Assembly: GCA_030429345.1 (NCBI GenBank)
Contig: JAUIFJ010000008.1
Location: forward strand, 1 to 64,000
Length of the DNA stretch: 64,000 bases
Origin: a bacterium
Lineage (GTDB): Bacteria > CAIWAD01
Reading direction: 5' to 3'
Positions 51,986 to 60,378 of the stretch are shown here, in pieces. How positions within the stretch are numbered: position 1 is the first letter of the stretch; each line of letters begins with the position of its first letter. The position numbers were made by a program, and so were the translations under genes. The notes beneath the pieces were generated by a model. The model was not told the DNA's origin. It worked only from the letters and a program-made list of their open reading frames with translations, and searched no databases.

Positions 51986-54900
51986 TCACCTCCCAGTTGT
52001 TGCAGCAGGTCCGCGGTGGCCGCTTCCAGCTGGCGGTCGATGCCGCGCGCCAGTTCGCCGGGCAGGTTGTCGACCTGCAGGTCCGGATGCAGCGGCTGGT
52101 TCTCCAGGTACTGCCCGCGGTTGTCTCTCTGTCCGACCTGGGGAATGCCGAAACCCAGGGTTCCGCTCCAGGCGTGCTCCCACCAGACCGCCGTGCCCGT
52201 GCCCGCCATGGGCATGCCGACCAGCCGCGCCAGGCCCATTTCCCTCATGGCATGAGGGAAAATGTGCGAATCGCTGTAACAGCTCTCGTCGACCAGGACC
52301 ACCACCGGGCGATTCCAGCGCGCCCAGGGTTCCTCGCCGATCACGCGCTCTCCGGGCGGGACCACGTTGCGGTAGAGCCGCCGGCCGGAGAAGAACTCGA
52401 CGAGATCATCCGTCAGGAAGCCGCCCCCGTTGCCGCGCACATCGACCACCAGGCCCTCGCGGCCGGCGTGTTCCCCCAGCGCGCGCGAGAAGAGTTCGCG
52501 AAAACCGGGATCCTCCATGGCCGGGATGTGCACATAGCCCAGGCGGCCGCCGGAAAGGCTGTCGACCCGCGCCGTGTTACCCCGGACCCAGCGGTGATAC
52601 AGGGCCTGGCGTTCCTTGCGGACCGTCCAGGGACGCAGTGTGCTACGCCCTTCGTGTCCTTCCCTGGAGCGCCAGCCCACCTCGACCAGCCGGCCCGCGC
52701 TTCCCTGCAGGGCACGCCACAGGTCTCCCGCCTGCCGCAGGGGCTGCCCGTCGGCGGAGAGCAGCCGGGCACCGGGCGGAAGAGCCTGGCCCGGGCGGGC
52801 GGCCGGGCCGTCGGGCAGCACTTCCGTGATCCGCAGCATGCCGTCCTCTTCGGCCGCCAGCAGCACGCCGAGCAGCCCGGTCTCCGTGTCGGCCCCGCTT
52901 CCGCCCAGCGCGTAGGCGCCGGTGTGGGAGGCATCCAGTTCCCCCAGCACTTCGCTGAGCAGTTCCGCCAGACCCCTGGCCGTGTCCACGTGCGGCAGGA
53001 AAGCCTTGTAGCGTGCGGCGAGCCCTTCCCAGTCCCGCCCGTGCAGGTCCTGGTCATAGAAGCGGTCGCGGACCTGCAGTCTCACATGCTCCCAGAGGGC
53101 TTCGCGCTCGCGCGCCTCCGCCAGGCGCAGGCCGGCAGGCCAGGCCTGGAAGTCCTCCTCTTCCCCGTCCAGGCCGGCCCTGTGGAAGCCTTCGCCTGTA
53201 AGAATGTATACATGCTCCTGCCCGGCGTCGAGAGCCAGTCTTCCTCCCCGCTCCAGGTCCAGGGGCAGCAGCATCTCGAAGCGGTCCTCGCGCGGCTCGA
53301 TCTTCCACAGGTTGATCGACTCGCCGAAGCGGGCCAGGGCCAGGATCGTTTCGCCTTCGTCTACAACCAGGTAATCGTAGATGCCTCCCGACACGGGAGT
53401 CATGCGGCGCAAGCGATCGCGCGCCAGGTCCGGCTCGAGTCCCGGAGTGTCCGCCGGGGCAGGCCGGGGCGAGAACAGGCCGCGCTTCTTCTTCGGGCGA
53501 GCCAGGCTGTCTGCCTGCTCCAGCTGCAGCAGGCGGCGATGGCTTTCCGCGTCCATCCGGCTGCGTTCCCAGTCTTCCGCCGTCAGCGAGGCGCGGAAGA
53601 GGTCGTAGACGCCGCCGGCCCCGCCATGCGTGCGCAGTCCCAGCCGGTCGCTCAGCCAGTAGAGCGCTTCCCCGTCGGCATCGAAACGCGGGTGCAGATC
53701 CTCGTAGCCCGACTGGCTGAGGTTGCGGCGATCGCCCGTTTGCGAGTCAAGCAGCCAGACTTCGTCGCTCCAGCGATCCGGCGCAATGGCGACACACAGC
53801 AGCCAGCGTCCGTCGGGCGACCAGTCGAGCTCCGGCGCCGCATCCGTGTAGCGGTAATTGCTTTCCGCCGGGAGCAGCACGCGAGGGGCCTCGGGCTTCT
53901 GCAGATCGAGTAGATGAACGCCGCTGCGGCGGGCACCGTAGGCCAGCGCCTTCCCGTCGGGCGACCAGCGCGGACCCAGCGGCTGCTCGCCGGCAGGCCC
54001 CAGGTCCTCGATCCGGATGGAAGCGGCCAGCAGCCATCCCCCTTCGCTCGCATCGTAGCGCGCCAGCTTGAGGCGCCAGTTTCCCGGCTCACGCGAGACG
54101 AAGACCAGGCTGTCCCCACCGGGAGAGAAGGCGGGATCCCGCTCTTCCCAGGGCGTATCCGTCAGGCGGCGCGCCTCGCCGCTTTCCGCGGACACCAGGA
54201 AGATCTCTCCGCGGCGACAGACCGCCAGGTCCTCTCCCGTCGGACAAAGCGCCGCGTCGGAACCATCCGCCTCGAGCAGTTCGAGGCGCTCTCCCCGGGC
54301 GGGCAGCCAGCCCTGCAACGGAAGGCGTCGCCCTTCGCCGGAAGGCGACAGGAGCCGGATCTCCCCGTCGTAGACGTAGCACAGGGTTCCGTCCTCGGCG
54401 CGGGAGGGGAAGCGCACGGGACTGTCCTCGTGATGCGTGACCTGCCGCGCCCCCTCCGCCGTGTGATGCCACAGGTTCAGGGTCCCCGAGGCCTCGCTCA
54501 GGCAGTACCAGCCGCCCGCGCCGTCGGGCAGCGGCGCCAGGTCCTCGCCGGCGTCGGGCGTGAGACGCCTGTGCTCGCCGCCATCCGCCGGCGCAAGCCA
54601 GATGTCGCGGGTCACCGCGCTGCGGTGGTGCTTTCGCCAGGGATCCTCGATGCCTTTCAGGTCCTCGTAGAGCAGGCTGCCGTCGGCCAGGCGGCTTGCC
54701 CGGCGGGCCGGTGTATCCAGCAGCCGCCGCAGGCGGCCGTCCGCGAGACGCAGGCCATAGAGCTCGCCGCTGGTTCCCAGGGGCGCGAGCGCGCAGGCGC
54801 TGCCGGTTCCGCGTCGGCTGCTGAAGAGAACCTCGCCATCATGTGTCACCTGCCAGGGGCGATCGTCCGCCTCGTGCCAGGTCAGGCGGCGCGTTGTCCC

Positions 54901-55206
54901 GCTCTGCAGATCGAGTGTATACAGGTCCAGGTTGCCGCAGCGGTCGCTGGCGAAGACCAGCCCCTTGCCGTCCGGCGTCCAGCAGGGATCGCCGTCGAAG
55001 GCCTTGTCCCGCGTCAGGGGCTGCAGGATTCCGTCCTCCACGTCCGCCAGGCAGATTTCGCCTCGCCAGCGACAGGCGATGCGCGTGCCGTCGGGGCTCA
55101 GCGCCACGTCGCGCAGCCAGCGCGCGGACTCGCCCTCGGCGGCAGGAGAGCTGGATGAAAAGACCAGGGCCAGCAGGAAGACGGCCAGCGGGAAATGGGC
55201 AGGCAT
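51982..55206 (-). CDS. Exported tricorn-like protease (S41 family)
   Basis: 1074 residues. Signal peptide (HFPLAVFLLALVFSSSSPA). Residues about 30-600 are two WD/TolB-type propellers (VALSPDGTRIACRW, PCWTPDGKGLVFASDRCGN, PAFSPGGDSLVFVSREPGN, PELDWSPDGRWLLCV). A C1 domain with DASHTGAYA (Ser-His near residue 757), a PDZ (LLSADGQPLRQAGDLWRAL) and an S41 core (VVDVRGNGGGF; VDESCYSDSHIFP with nucleophile Ser and Asp near residue 974) follow. Catalytic positions match tricorn protease, but unlike the archaeal enzyme it is exported. It heads a coupled operon. Confidence 0.92.
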   Translation of the reverse strand: MPAHFPLAVFLLALVFSSSSPAAEGESARWLRDVALSPDGTRIACRWRGEICLADVEDGILQPLTRDKAFDGDPCWTPDGKGLVFASDRCGNLDLYTLDLQSGTTRRLTWHEADDRPWQVTHDGEVLFSSRRGTGSACALAPLGTSGELYGLRLADGRLRRLLDTPARRASRLADGSLLYEDLKGIEDPWRKHHRSAVTRDIWLAPADGGEHRRLTPDAGEDLAPLPDGAGGWYCLSEASGTLNLWHHTAEGARQVTHHEDSPVRFPSRAEDGTLCYVYDGEIRLLSPSGEGRRLPLQGWLPARGERLELLEADGSDAALCPTGEDLAVCRRGEIFLVSAESGEARRLTDTPWEERDPAFSPGGDSLVFVSREPGNWRLKLARYDASEGGWLLAASIRIEDLGPAGEQPLGPRWSPDGKALAYGARRSGVHLLDLQKPEAPRVLLPAESNYRYTDAAPELDWSPDGRWLLCVAIAPDRWSDEVWLLDSQTGDRRNLSQSGYEDLHPRFDADGEALYWLSDRLGLRTHGGAGGVYDLFRASLTAEDWERSRMDAESHRRLLQLEQADSLARPKKKRGLFSPRPAPADTPGLEPDLARDRLRRMTPVSGGIYDYLVVDEGETILALARFGESINLWKIEPREDRFEMLLPLDLERGGRLALDAGQEHVYILTGEGFHRAGLDGEEEDFQAWPAGLRLAEAREREALWEHVRLQVRDRFYDQDLHGRDWEGLAARYKAFLPHVDTARGLAELLSEVLGELDASHTGAYALGGSGADTETGLLGVLLAAEEDGMLRITEVLPDGPAARPGQALPPGARLLSADGQPLRQAGDLWRALQGSAGRLVEVGWRSREGHEGRSTLRPWTVRKERQALYHRWVRGNTARVDSLSGGRLGYVHIPAMEDPGFRELFSRALGEHAGREGLVVDVRGNGGGFLTDDLVEFFSGRRLYRNVVPPGERVIGEEPWARWNRPVVVLVDESCYSDSHIFPHAMREMGLARLVGMPMAGTGTAVWWEHAWSGTLGFGIPQVGQRDNRGQYLENQPLHPDLQVDNLPGELARGIDRQLEAATADLLQQLGGE

Positions 55207-55354
55207 GGGACCTCGCGGAAGAAGCGAACACAGGCATATCGACTGCGGGCGAAGCTACCAAATGCGTCCAGCGGGGGCCAGCAGCAAAGCCCGACCGCGA
55301 GCTTTTTGCTATCTACGAGCTTCCGTTCAACCCACAATCCACAGGAGATTCCGC

Positions 55355-56500
55355 ATGAGCCAGCCCCTGACCCTGCTCAGCGAGGAAGAACAGCTTTTCT
55401 ACGATACCGTCCGCGAATTCGCGCGCGAAAGCATCGCGCCCCTGGCCGGCCCCATGGACCAGGCCGGAGAACTGGATCCTTCGATCCGTCCCCAGCTTTT
55501 CGAAATGGGCCTGATGGGCATCGAGATCCCGGAAGAGCACGGCGGCGCCGGCTGCAGCTTCTTCATGAGCATCCTGGCCATCGAGGCCCTTTCCACCGCC
55601 GATCCCGCCGTGGCCGTGGTCGTCGACGTGCAGAACACCCTCGTCATCAATGCCTTCCTGCGCTGGGGCAGCGAGGACCTGAAGCAGCGCTACCTGCCCC
55701 GGCTGGCGGAAAGCAAGGTCGGCGCCTACGCCCTGTCGGAAGCCGGCAGCGGCAGCGATGCCTTCGCCCTGGCCGCCCGTGCCACACAGGACGGCGAGGA
55801 CTGGATTCTCAACGGCCAGAAACTGTGGATCACGAATGCCCGCGAGGCGGATGCCTTCATCGTCTTCGCCAACGTGGATCCGGAGGCCGGCTACAAGGGA
55901 ATCACGGCCTTCATCGTCGACCGCGACATGCCGGGTTTCACGGTCGGCAAGAAGGAGGACAAGCTGGGCATTCGCGCCAGCTCCACCTGCGAACTGGTGC
56001 TGAAGGACTGCCGCGTGCCCTCGGCGAACATCCTGGGCGAGGTCGGCAAGGGCTACAAGGTGGCCATCGAGACGCTCAACGAGGGACGCATCGGCATCGG
56101 CAGCCAGATGGTCGGCCTGGCCGCCGGAGCGCTTTCGTATACAAAGGACTATGTCAACGAGCGCAAGCAGTTCGGCCGTCCGATCAGCTCCTTCCAGGGC
56201 CTGCAGTTCCAGATCGCCCAGGCCGAGACGGACCTGGAAGCCGCCCGCCTGATGGTCTACAATGCCGCGCGCCTCAAGGACGCCGGCAGGGATTTCCTCA
56301 AGGAAGCCGCCATGGCCAAGCTCTTCAGCAGCCAGGTGGCCCAGCGCGTGAGCAGTCTCTGCGTGGACCTGCTCGGCGGCTACGGCTTCACGAAGGAATA
56401 CCCGATCGAGAAGTTCTTCCGCGACGCCAAGATCGGGTCGATCTACGAGGGCACCAGCAACATGCAGCTGGCCACCATCGCCAAGAAGGTGCTCGGCTGA
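55355..56500 (+). CDS. Acyl-CoA dehydrogenase
   Basis: 381 residues, normal length. ACAGGAG precedes the ATG. AYALSEAGSGSDAFAL and WITNAREADAFIVFA bind FAD, RKQFGRPISSFQGLQFQIA follows, and SIYEGTSNMQLATIAK holds the catalytic Glu (near residue 366) in the short-/medium-chain position. Closest in pattern to butyryl-CoA-type dehydrogenases of beta-oxidation or anaerobic fermentation. No ETF genes are nearby. Confidence 0.95.
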   Translation: MSQPLTLLSEEEQLFYDTVREFARESIAPLAGPMDQAGELDPSIRPQLFEMGLMGIEIPEEHGGAGCSFFMSILAIEALSTADPAVAVVVDVQNTLVINAFLRWGSEDLKQRYLPRLAESKVGAYALSEAGSGSDAFALAARATQDGEDWILNGQKLWITNAREADAFIVFANVDPEAGYKGITAFIVDRDMPGFTVGKKEDKLGIRASSTCELVLKDCRVPSANILGEVGKGYKVAIETLNEGRIGIGSQMVGLAAGALSYTKDYVNERKQFGRPISSFQGLQFQIAQAETDLEAARLMVYNAARLKDAGRDFLKEAAMAKLFSSQVAQRVSSLCVDLLGGYGFTKEYPIEKFFRDAKIGSIYEGTSNMQLATIAKKVLG

Positions 56501-56603
56501 TTCCGTGATCCATGCGCCGCGCCGCCTTTCCCCTGCAGGAGAGGCGGCGCGGCCTGTCCCACCCCTGTTGGACCTTTTCCGGCACACAGCCGCAAAGGAC
56601 ACC

Positions 56604-58388
56604 ATGCCGGATTCCACCCCGCCCCCAGCACCCTCCCGGACAGAAGTTCTCCCCTACTACCTGCAGGATTTCCGCCGCGTATACCGGACCGTGATCGAGC
56701 TCGACCGGGCGCTGCTCTCCCCGAAGGAGCGCGAAGACCTGGCGCGGCTCCTGGCCCTGGGCCTGCCGGCGCAGGCCCTGCTGCTCCGTTTCCATGGCCG
56801 TCGCCCCGAATGGCTCGCCGCCTCCGGTCTGTGCTACAAGGAGATTCCCGACACGGCAGCGGCCCTGCGCGAGCTCGAAGAGGCCGCTTTCCTGCATCGC
56901 TGGAATCCGCAAGACGGCCTGCCCGAGGGGCTGCTGGCCTGCCTCAAGCGCAGGGACTGCCTGGCGCTCCTCGGCAGGGGGCGTGACACAGGGCGCCTGC
57001 CGGAACTGCGCACGGCCCTGCTCGAACGCGGTCCGCGGGAGGCGGATGCCTCCGTGTTGCGTGACTGGTGGCGCTTCGAGGCGCGTCTGCTGCTGGACAC
57101 GGTCCTACTGCTCTTCTTCGCCAATCGCCGCCAGGGCCTGGAAAGCTTCGTCATCGAGGCCCTGGGGCATCTGCGTCATCCTCCGGTCCGCGTATCACGA
57201 GTGCGACTCTTCCGCTCCCTGGACGAGCGGGTGCATTTCCAGGCCCTCGCCTCCCTGCGGGACGAACTGGAACAGGACCTGGCGGACGACGGCCTCCGGG
57301 AAACGAAACTGGAAACCGCCGTGGAACGTGCCCGCAGCCGTCCTCCGCGCGACGGGAACTGGTCTCCGGGGGACCGGCTGCTCGACGCAGCCGCCGAGGG
57401 CATCCAGGTCCTGCGCTGCGCCTGGCTCGAGCAGCAGGAAGACCCGGCCGCGGCAGGCCGGGAATGGATCACCCTGCTCGAGCAGTCCCCGCGACGTCGC
57501 ACGCGCGAACACGCCCTGCGCCGCGCCCTGATCCTGGGGGTCCGGGCGGGCGAAGCGAAGGACCTCCGCCAGTGCCTGGCCCTGTGTGACACCGGACTCG
57601 GCGCGGACGAAGGACAGTCGCCGGCCTTCCGGCAGGAACTGGAACGGCGCCGGTCACGCCTGCAGAAGAAACTGGGCCACGCGGTGATCCCGGCCTCCCG
57701 CTGGCGCTCCGCCGAGGTCCTGGAACTGGAAGCGCCGCGCAACAGGGAACAGGCCGGCCGCGCCTGCTGGGGCTGGAAAGGGCAACAGACGGTCGAGGAC
57801 TGGGTGCTGGAGCAGGTGCTGCAGGCGGAAGGCGGCCTGGGGGGCCACCTGGAGAATGCCCTGCCGAGAGCGCTGCTGGCGCTGCTGGCCTGGCCGATCC
57901 TTCACGCGCCCCTTCCCGGGGCCTTTCTGCACCCCTTCCAGGCGGCACCGCTGGACTGGGGATCGGAAGGCTTCGCCGATCGCCGGCGCAGCCTGATCGA
58001 GCGCACCCTGCGCGCCGTGGGCGAAGGACGCGCCCCGGAGATCGCCCGTGACACACTTCGTCGGCGCGACGGGTATCACAGCGCCTTCATCCAGTGGGAA
58101 ACCCTGGACCGTGAACTGCTGATGCAGCTGATCGGGGGCTGGCCGCCCCGCTCTCTCGCCGGAATCCTGCGGCTGCTGCTCGAGCAGCCCGCGTACTGGA
58201 GGCGCGGCTTTCCGGATTTGAGCCTCGTCGATCGCGGCGGACATCCGTGCTTCATCGAGGTCAAGGGCCCCGGGGACAGCCTGCGGCCGGAACAGGAGCA
58301 GTGGATCGATCGGCTGTTGGGGGAGGGGCTGAAGGTGCGCCTCTGCCGCGTGCGGGAGCAGAGGGAACCATCGCCAGAGGCAGTGTGA
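56604..58388 (+). CDS. FAN1-type structure-specific nuclease (VRR-NUC)
   Basis: 594 residues. The N-terminal YYLQDFRRVYRTVIELDRAL and ARLLALGLPAQALLLRFHGR match bacterial FAN1 proteins. Helical repeats follow. The nuclease region has HLENALPRALLALLAWPILH, PGAFLHPFQAAPLDW, then the VRR-NUC PD-(D/E)xK core GFPDLSLVD and CFIEVKGPGDSLRPEQ (residues about 536-560). FAN1 cuts 5' flaps and unhooks interstrand cross-links. ATG at 56604 follows AAAGGA. Active-site residues look complete. Confidence 0.93.
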   Translation: MPDSTPPPAPSRTEVLPYYLQDFRRVYRTVIELDRALLSPKEREDLARLLALGLPAQALLLRFHGRRPEWLAASGLCYKEIPDTAAALRELEEAAFLHRWNPQDGLPEGLLACLKRRDCLALLGRGRDTGRLPELRTALLERGPREADASVLRDWWRFEARLLLDTVLLLFFANRRQGLESFVIEALGHLRHPPVRVSRVRLFRSLDERVHFQALASLRDELEQDLADDGLRETKLETAVERARSRPPRDGNWSPGDRLLDAAAEGIQVLRCAWLEQQEDPAAAGREWITLLEQSPRRRTREHALRRALILGVRAGEAKDLRQCLALCDTGLGADEGQSPAFRQELERRRSRLQKKLGHAVIPASRWRSAEVLELEAPRNREQAGRACWGWKGQQTVEDWVLEQVLQAEGGLGGHLENALPRALLALLAWPILHAPLPGAFLHPFQAAPLDWGSEGFADRRRSLIERTLRAVGEGRAPEIARDTLRRRDGYHSAFIQWETLDRELLMQLIGGWPPRSLAGILRLLLEQPAYWRRGFPDLSLVDRGGHPCFIEVKGPGDSLRPEQEQWIDRLLGEGLKVRLCRVREQREPSPEAV

Positions 58389-58412
58389 CACGCTTTCCGC
58401 CAATCCGGGAAC

Positions 58413-59408
58413 TCAGCGCCTGGAGAGCTTTTCCACCAGCTTGTATCCCCGCCTGGCCAGGGCCAAAAGCAGCGGATGCCAGACGCGCATGCGCCGCAGC
58501 ACGCGGATCTGCTCGCCCCCGAAGCGGCGCTTGAATTCCGCCGGTCCGTAGACCTGCCCTTCCCGGCCGGCGCCGCCGAAATCGAAGGTGTGACATCCCA
58601 GCTCGCAGAGTTCGCGCAGGATGCGGTCGACCAGCCAGGGGCCGGCCTGGCTGCCCCTGTGATCCGGGTCGTCGCCCGTATACCAGTCGATCACGTAGCC
58701 CTTGTAGATCAACTCGATGCGCACATTGATCGCCCGTTCCCGCTTCGGACACTCGGCCAGGTAGATCCGGGCCATGTCCTGGGGTATCAGTTCGCGCATC
58801 ACGGCCTTCAGCAGGACGCGCGGCAGGGCGGGCGCCCCGACACGGCGGGCGGTCGCGCTCAGCAGCTCGTGTACGCGGCCCAGTTCCTCTTCGCCGCGCA
58901 GCCTGCGCAGGCGCAGGCCGCTGTCCTCCGCCTTGCGCAGGTTGCGGCGCATGCTGCGGCTGTAGCGCTCGCGCAGGGTCTCGTAGCCCTGCTCGAGATG
59001 CAGGATGTAGTTCCGGTGTCCGTCAATGCGGAAGCCCGCGTCGCCGAAATGCGAAGCCGCTTCCGGGTGGAAAAGCTCCAGGTAGAGCATGCGCCGTCCC
59101 AGCCGGCGATCGATGGCCCGCAGCAGGGCGCGCTCCACCTCCTCGTCCTCTACCAGCAGGTCCGCGGGACAGAAACCCTTGCTCCCCAGCAGGGGCAGGG
59201 GCAGGAGCTTGTCCTCGATGATCACCGCCAGGCCGCAGAGCATCCCTTCGCGACGCGCCTGGAAAAGATGCAGCGGAATCTCGGCCACTCTCAGGGTGCG
59301 GACGAATTCGGGGCTGTGGTAGATGGACGCCCGGGGCATGGCCTGCAGCAGCGTCTGCCACTCCTCCGCTCCGGGGGGTCCCTCGAGGATCTGGATTCGT
59401 TCGTTCAC
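58413..59408 (-). CDS. FemAB/GNAT-like acyltransferase
   Basis: 331 residues. YHSPEFVRTLRVAEIPLHLF near the front, YSRSMRRNLRKAEDSGLRLR and GYVIDWYTGDDPDHRGSQAG, FDFGGAGREGQVYGPAEFKRRF near the end match the duplicated GNAT fold of the FemAB/MprF-like and exopolysaccharide-linked acetyltransferases. GTG at 59408 is preferred; an in-frame upstream extension to 59519 is low-complexity. Position beside rfbC hints at surface polysaccharide or peptidoglycan modification. Confidence 0.78.
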   Translation of the reverse strand: MNERIQILEGPPGAEEWQTLLQAMPRASIYHSPEFVRTLRVAEIPLHLFQARREGMLCGLAVIIEDKLLPLPLLGSKGFCPADLLVEDEEVERALLRAIDRRLGRRMLYLELFHPEAASHFGDAGFRIDGHRNYILHLEQGYETLRERYSRSMRRNLRKAEDSGLRLRRLRGEEELGRVHELLSATARRVGAPALPRVLLKAVMRELIPQDMARIYLAECPKRERAINVRIELIYKGYVIDWYTGDDPDHRGSQAGPWLVDRILRELCELGCHTFDFGGAGREGQVYGPAEFKRRFGGEQIRVLRRMRVWHPLLLALARRGYKLVEKLSRR

Positions 59409-59533
59409 CTGTTTCCCATCCCTGGCCCCTCGCGCATCGGAGGGCCTGTGCCCTATTGTCGGGTTTTCGGTACTGTCATGCCATTCCTGACTGCATCCGG
59501 GATTGCTAGTTTCCGGCACTGAAAGGAGAGCAC

Positions 59534-60088
59534 ATGCAGGTCGAATCCCTGGACCTTCCGGAGGTCAAGCACATCCGCCCGGCGGTATACGGCGATTCAA
59601 GGGGCTTTTTCATGGAAGCCTGGAACCTTCGTCGCTTCGCGGAACACGGCCTGCCGACCGAGTTCGCGCAATTGAATCACAGCCGCTCAGGCAAGGGAAT
59701 CCTGCGCGGCATGCATCTGCAGGTCCACCGGCCCCAGGGGAAACTGGTTCGTGTCCTGGCAGGAAAGGTCTTCGATGTCGCCGTCGATGCGCGCCCGGAT
59801 TCGAAGACCTTTGGTCGCTGGTGCGGTCGCACCCTGGACGCGGCAGATCCCTCCTGGCTCTGGATTCCGGAAGGCTTTGCCCATGGATTCTGCGTCCTCG
59901 GCGAAAGCGCGGACTTCGAATACCTGTGCACGGCCTACTACGACAAGGAGGACGAAGCGGGATTCCGCTGGGATGATCCGCAGGTCGGCATCGAGTGGCC
60001 GATCAGCGAACCGGTCCTCTCCGACAAGGACCGCCAGGCCCCCAGCCTGGACGGGCTTCTCCCCCGCCTTCGCCAGGCCAAGGCTTGA
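59534..60088 (+). CDS. rfbC: dTDP-4-dehydrorhamnose 3,5-epimerase
   Basis: 184 residues, the family's usual size. DSRGFFMEAWN, LNHSRSGKGILRGMHLQ (catalytic His61), VFDVAVDARPDSKTFGRW, WIPEGFAHGFCVL and the Tyr in ADFEYLCTAYY identify RmlC/RfbC of dTDP-rhamnose synthesis. AAAGGAGAG precedes the ATG. Other rml genes are not in the window. Confidence 0.93.
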   Translation: MQVESLDLPEVKHIRPAVYGDSRGFFMEAWNLRRFAEHGLPTEFAQLNHSRSGKGILRGMHLQVHRPQGKLVRVLAGKVFDVAVDARPDSKTFGRWCGRTLDAADPSWLWIPEGFAHGFCVLGESADFEYLCTAYYDKEDEAGFRWDDPQVGIEWPISEPVLSDKDRQAPSLDGLLPRLRQAKA

Positions 60089-60167
60089 CACTTCCCGCTA
60101 CGAGTTGAATATTGCCCGTGATGACCGCCAGCGGCACCATGCCGTTCGTGGTCCATGATACACGCAT

Positions 60168-60208
60168 GTTGCCCGCAGGGCAACTGCAGAGCGGCTGCTT
60201 GCAGCCGC
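60168..60208 (+). other. Two perfect hairpins before the TPP riboswitch
   Basis: GTTGCCC-GCA-GGGCAAC (60168-60184) and GCGGCTGC-TT-GCAGCCGC (60191-60208). They lie between rfbC and the aptamer and may terminate rfbC transcription, though U-runs are lacking. Confidence 0.4.
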
Positions 60209-60290
60209 ACGGTGTAGGGGTGCCTGAAAAGGCTGAGATCACACCCTTTGTACCTGATCCGGGTAATGCCGGCGAAGGAAACAACCGGTT
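60207..60290 (+). promoter_or_regulatory. TPP (thiamine pyrophosphate) riboswitch
   Basis: GGGGTGCC, GGCTGAGA, ACCC, ACCTGATCCGGGTAATGCC and GGCGAAGGAAAC appear in order and spacing, the conserved THI-box segments of the TPP aptamer. It faces the TonB-dependent receptor at 60379. The 90 bases after it hold a near-palindrome (GGACAGGCATGCCTGGTCC, 60349-60365) close to the GGAGG ribosome site, a possible expression platform. Confidence 0.95.
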
Positions 60291-60378
60291 CGATTTGTCT
60301 CACCGCTTGCATTCACCCCGCTCATCCATTGACCGACGGCCCGGCAGGACAGGCATGCCTGGTCCCACTGGAGGTTTC

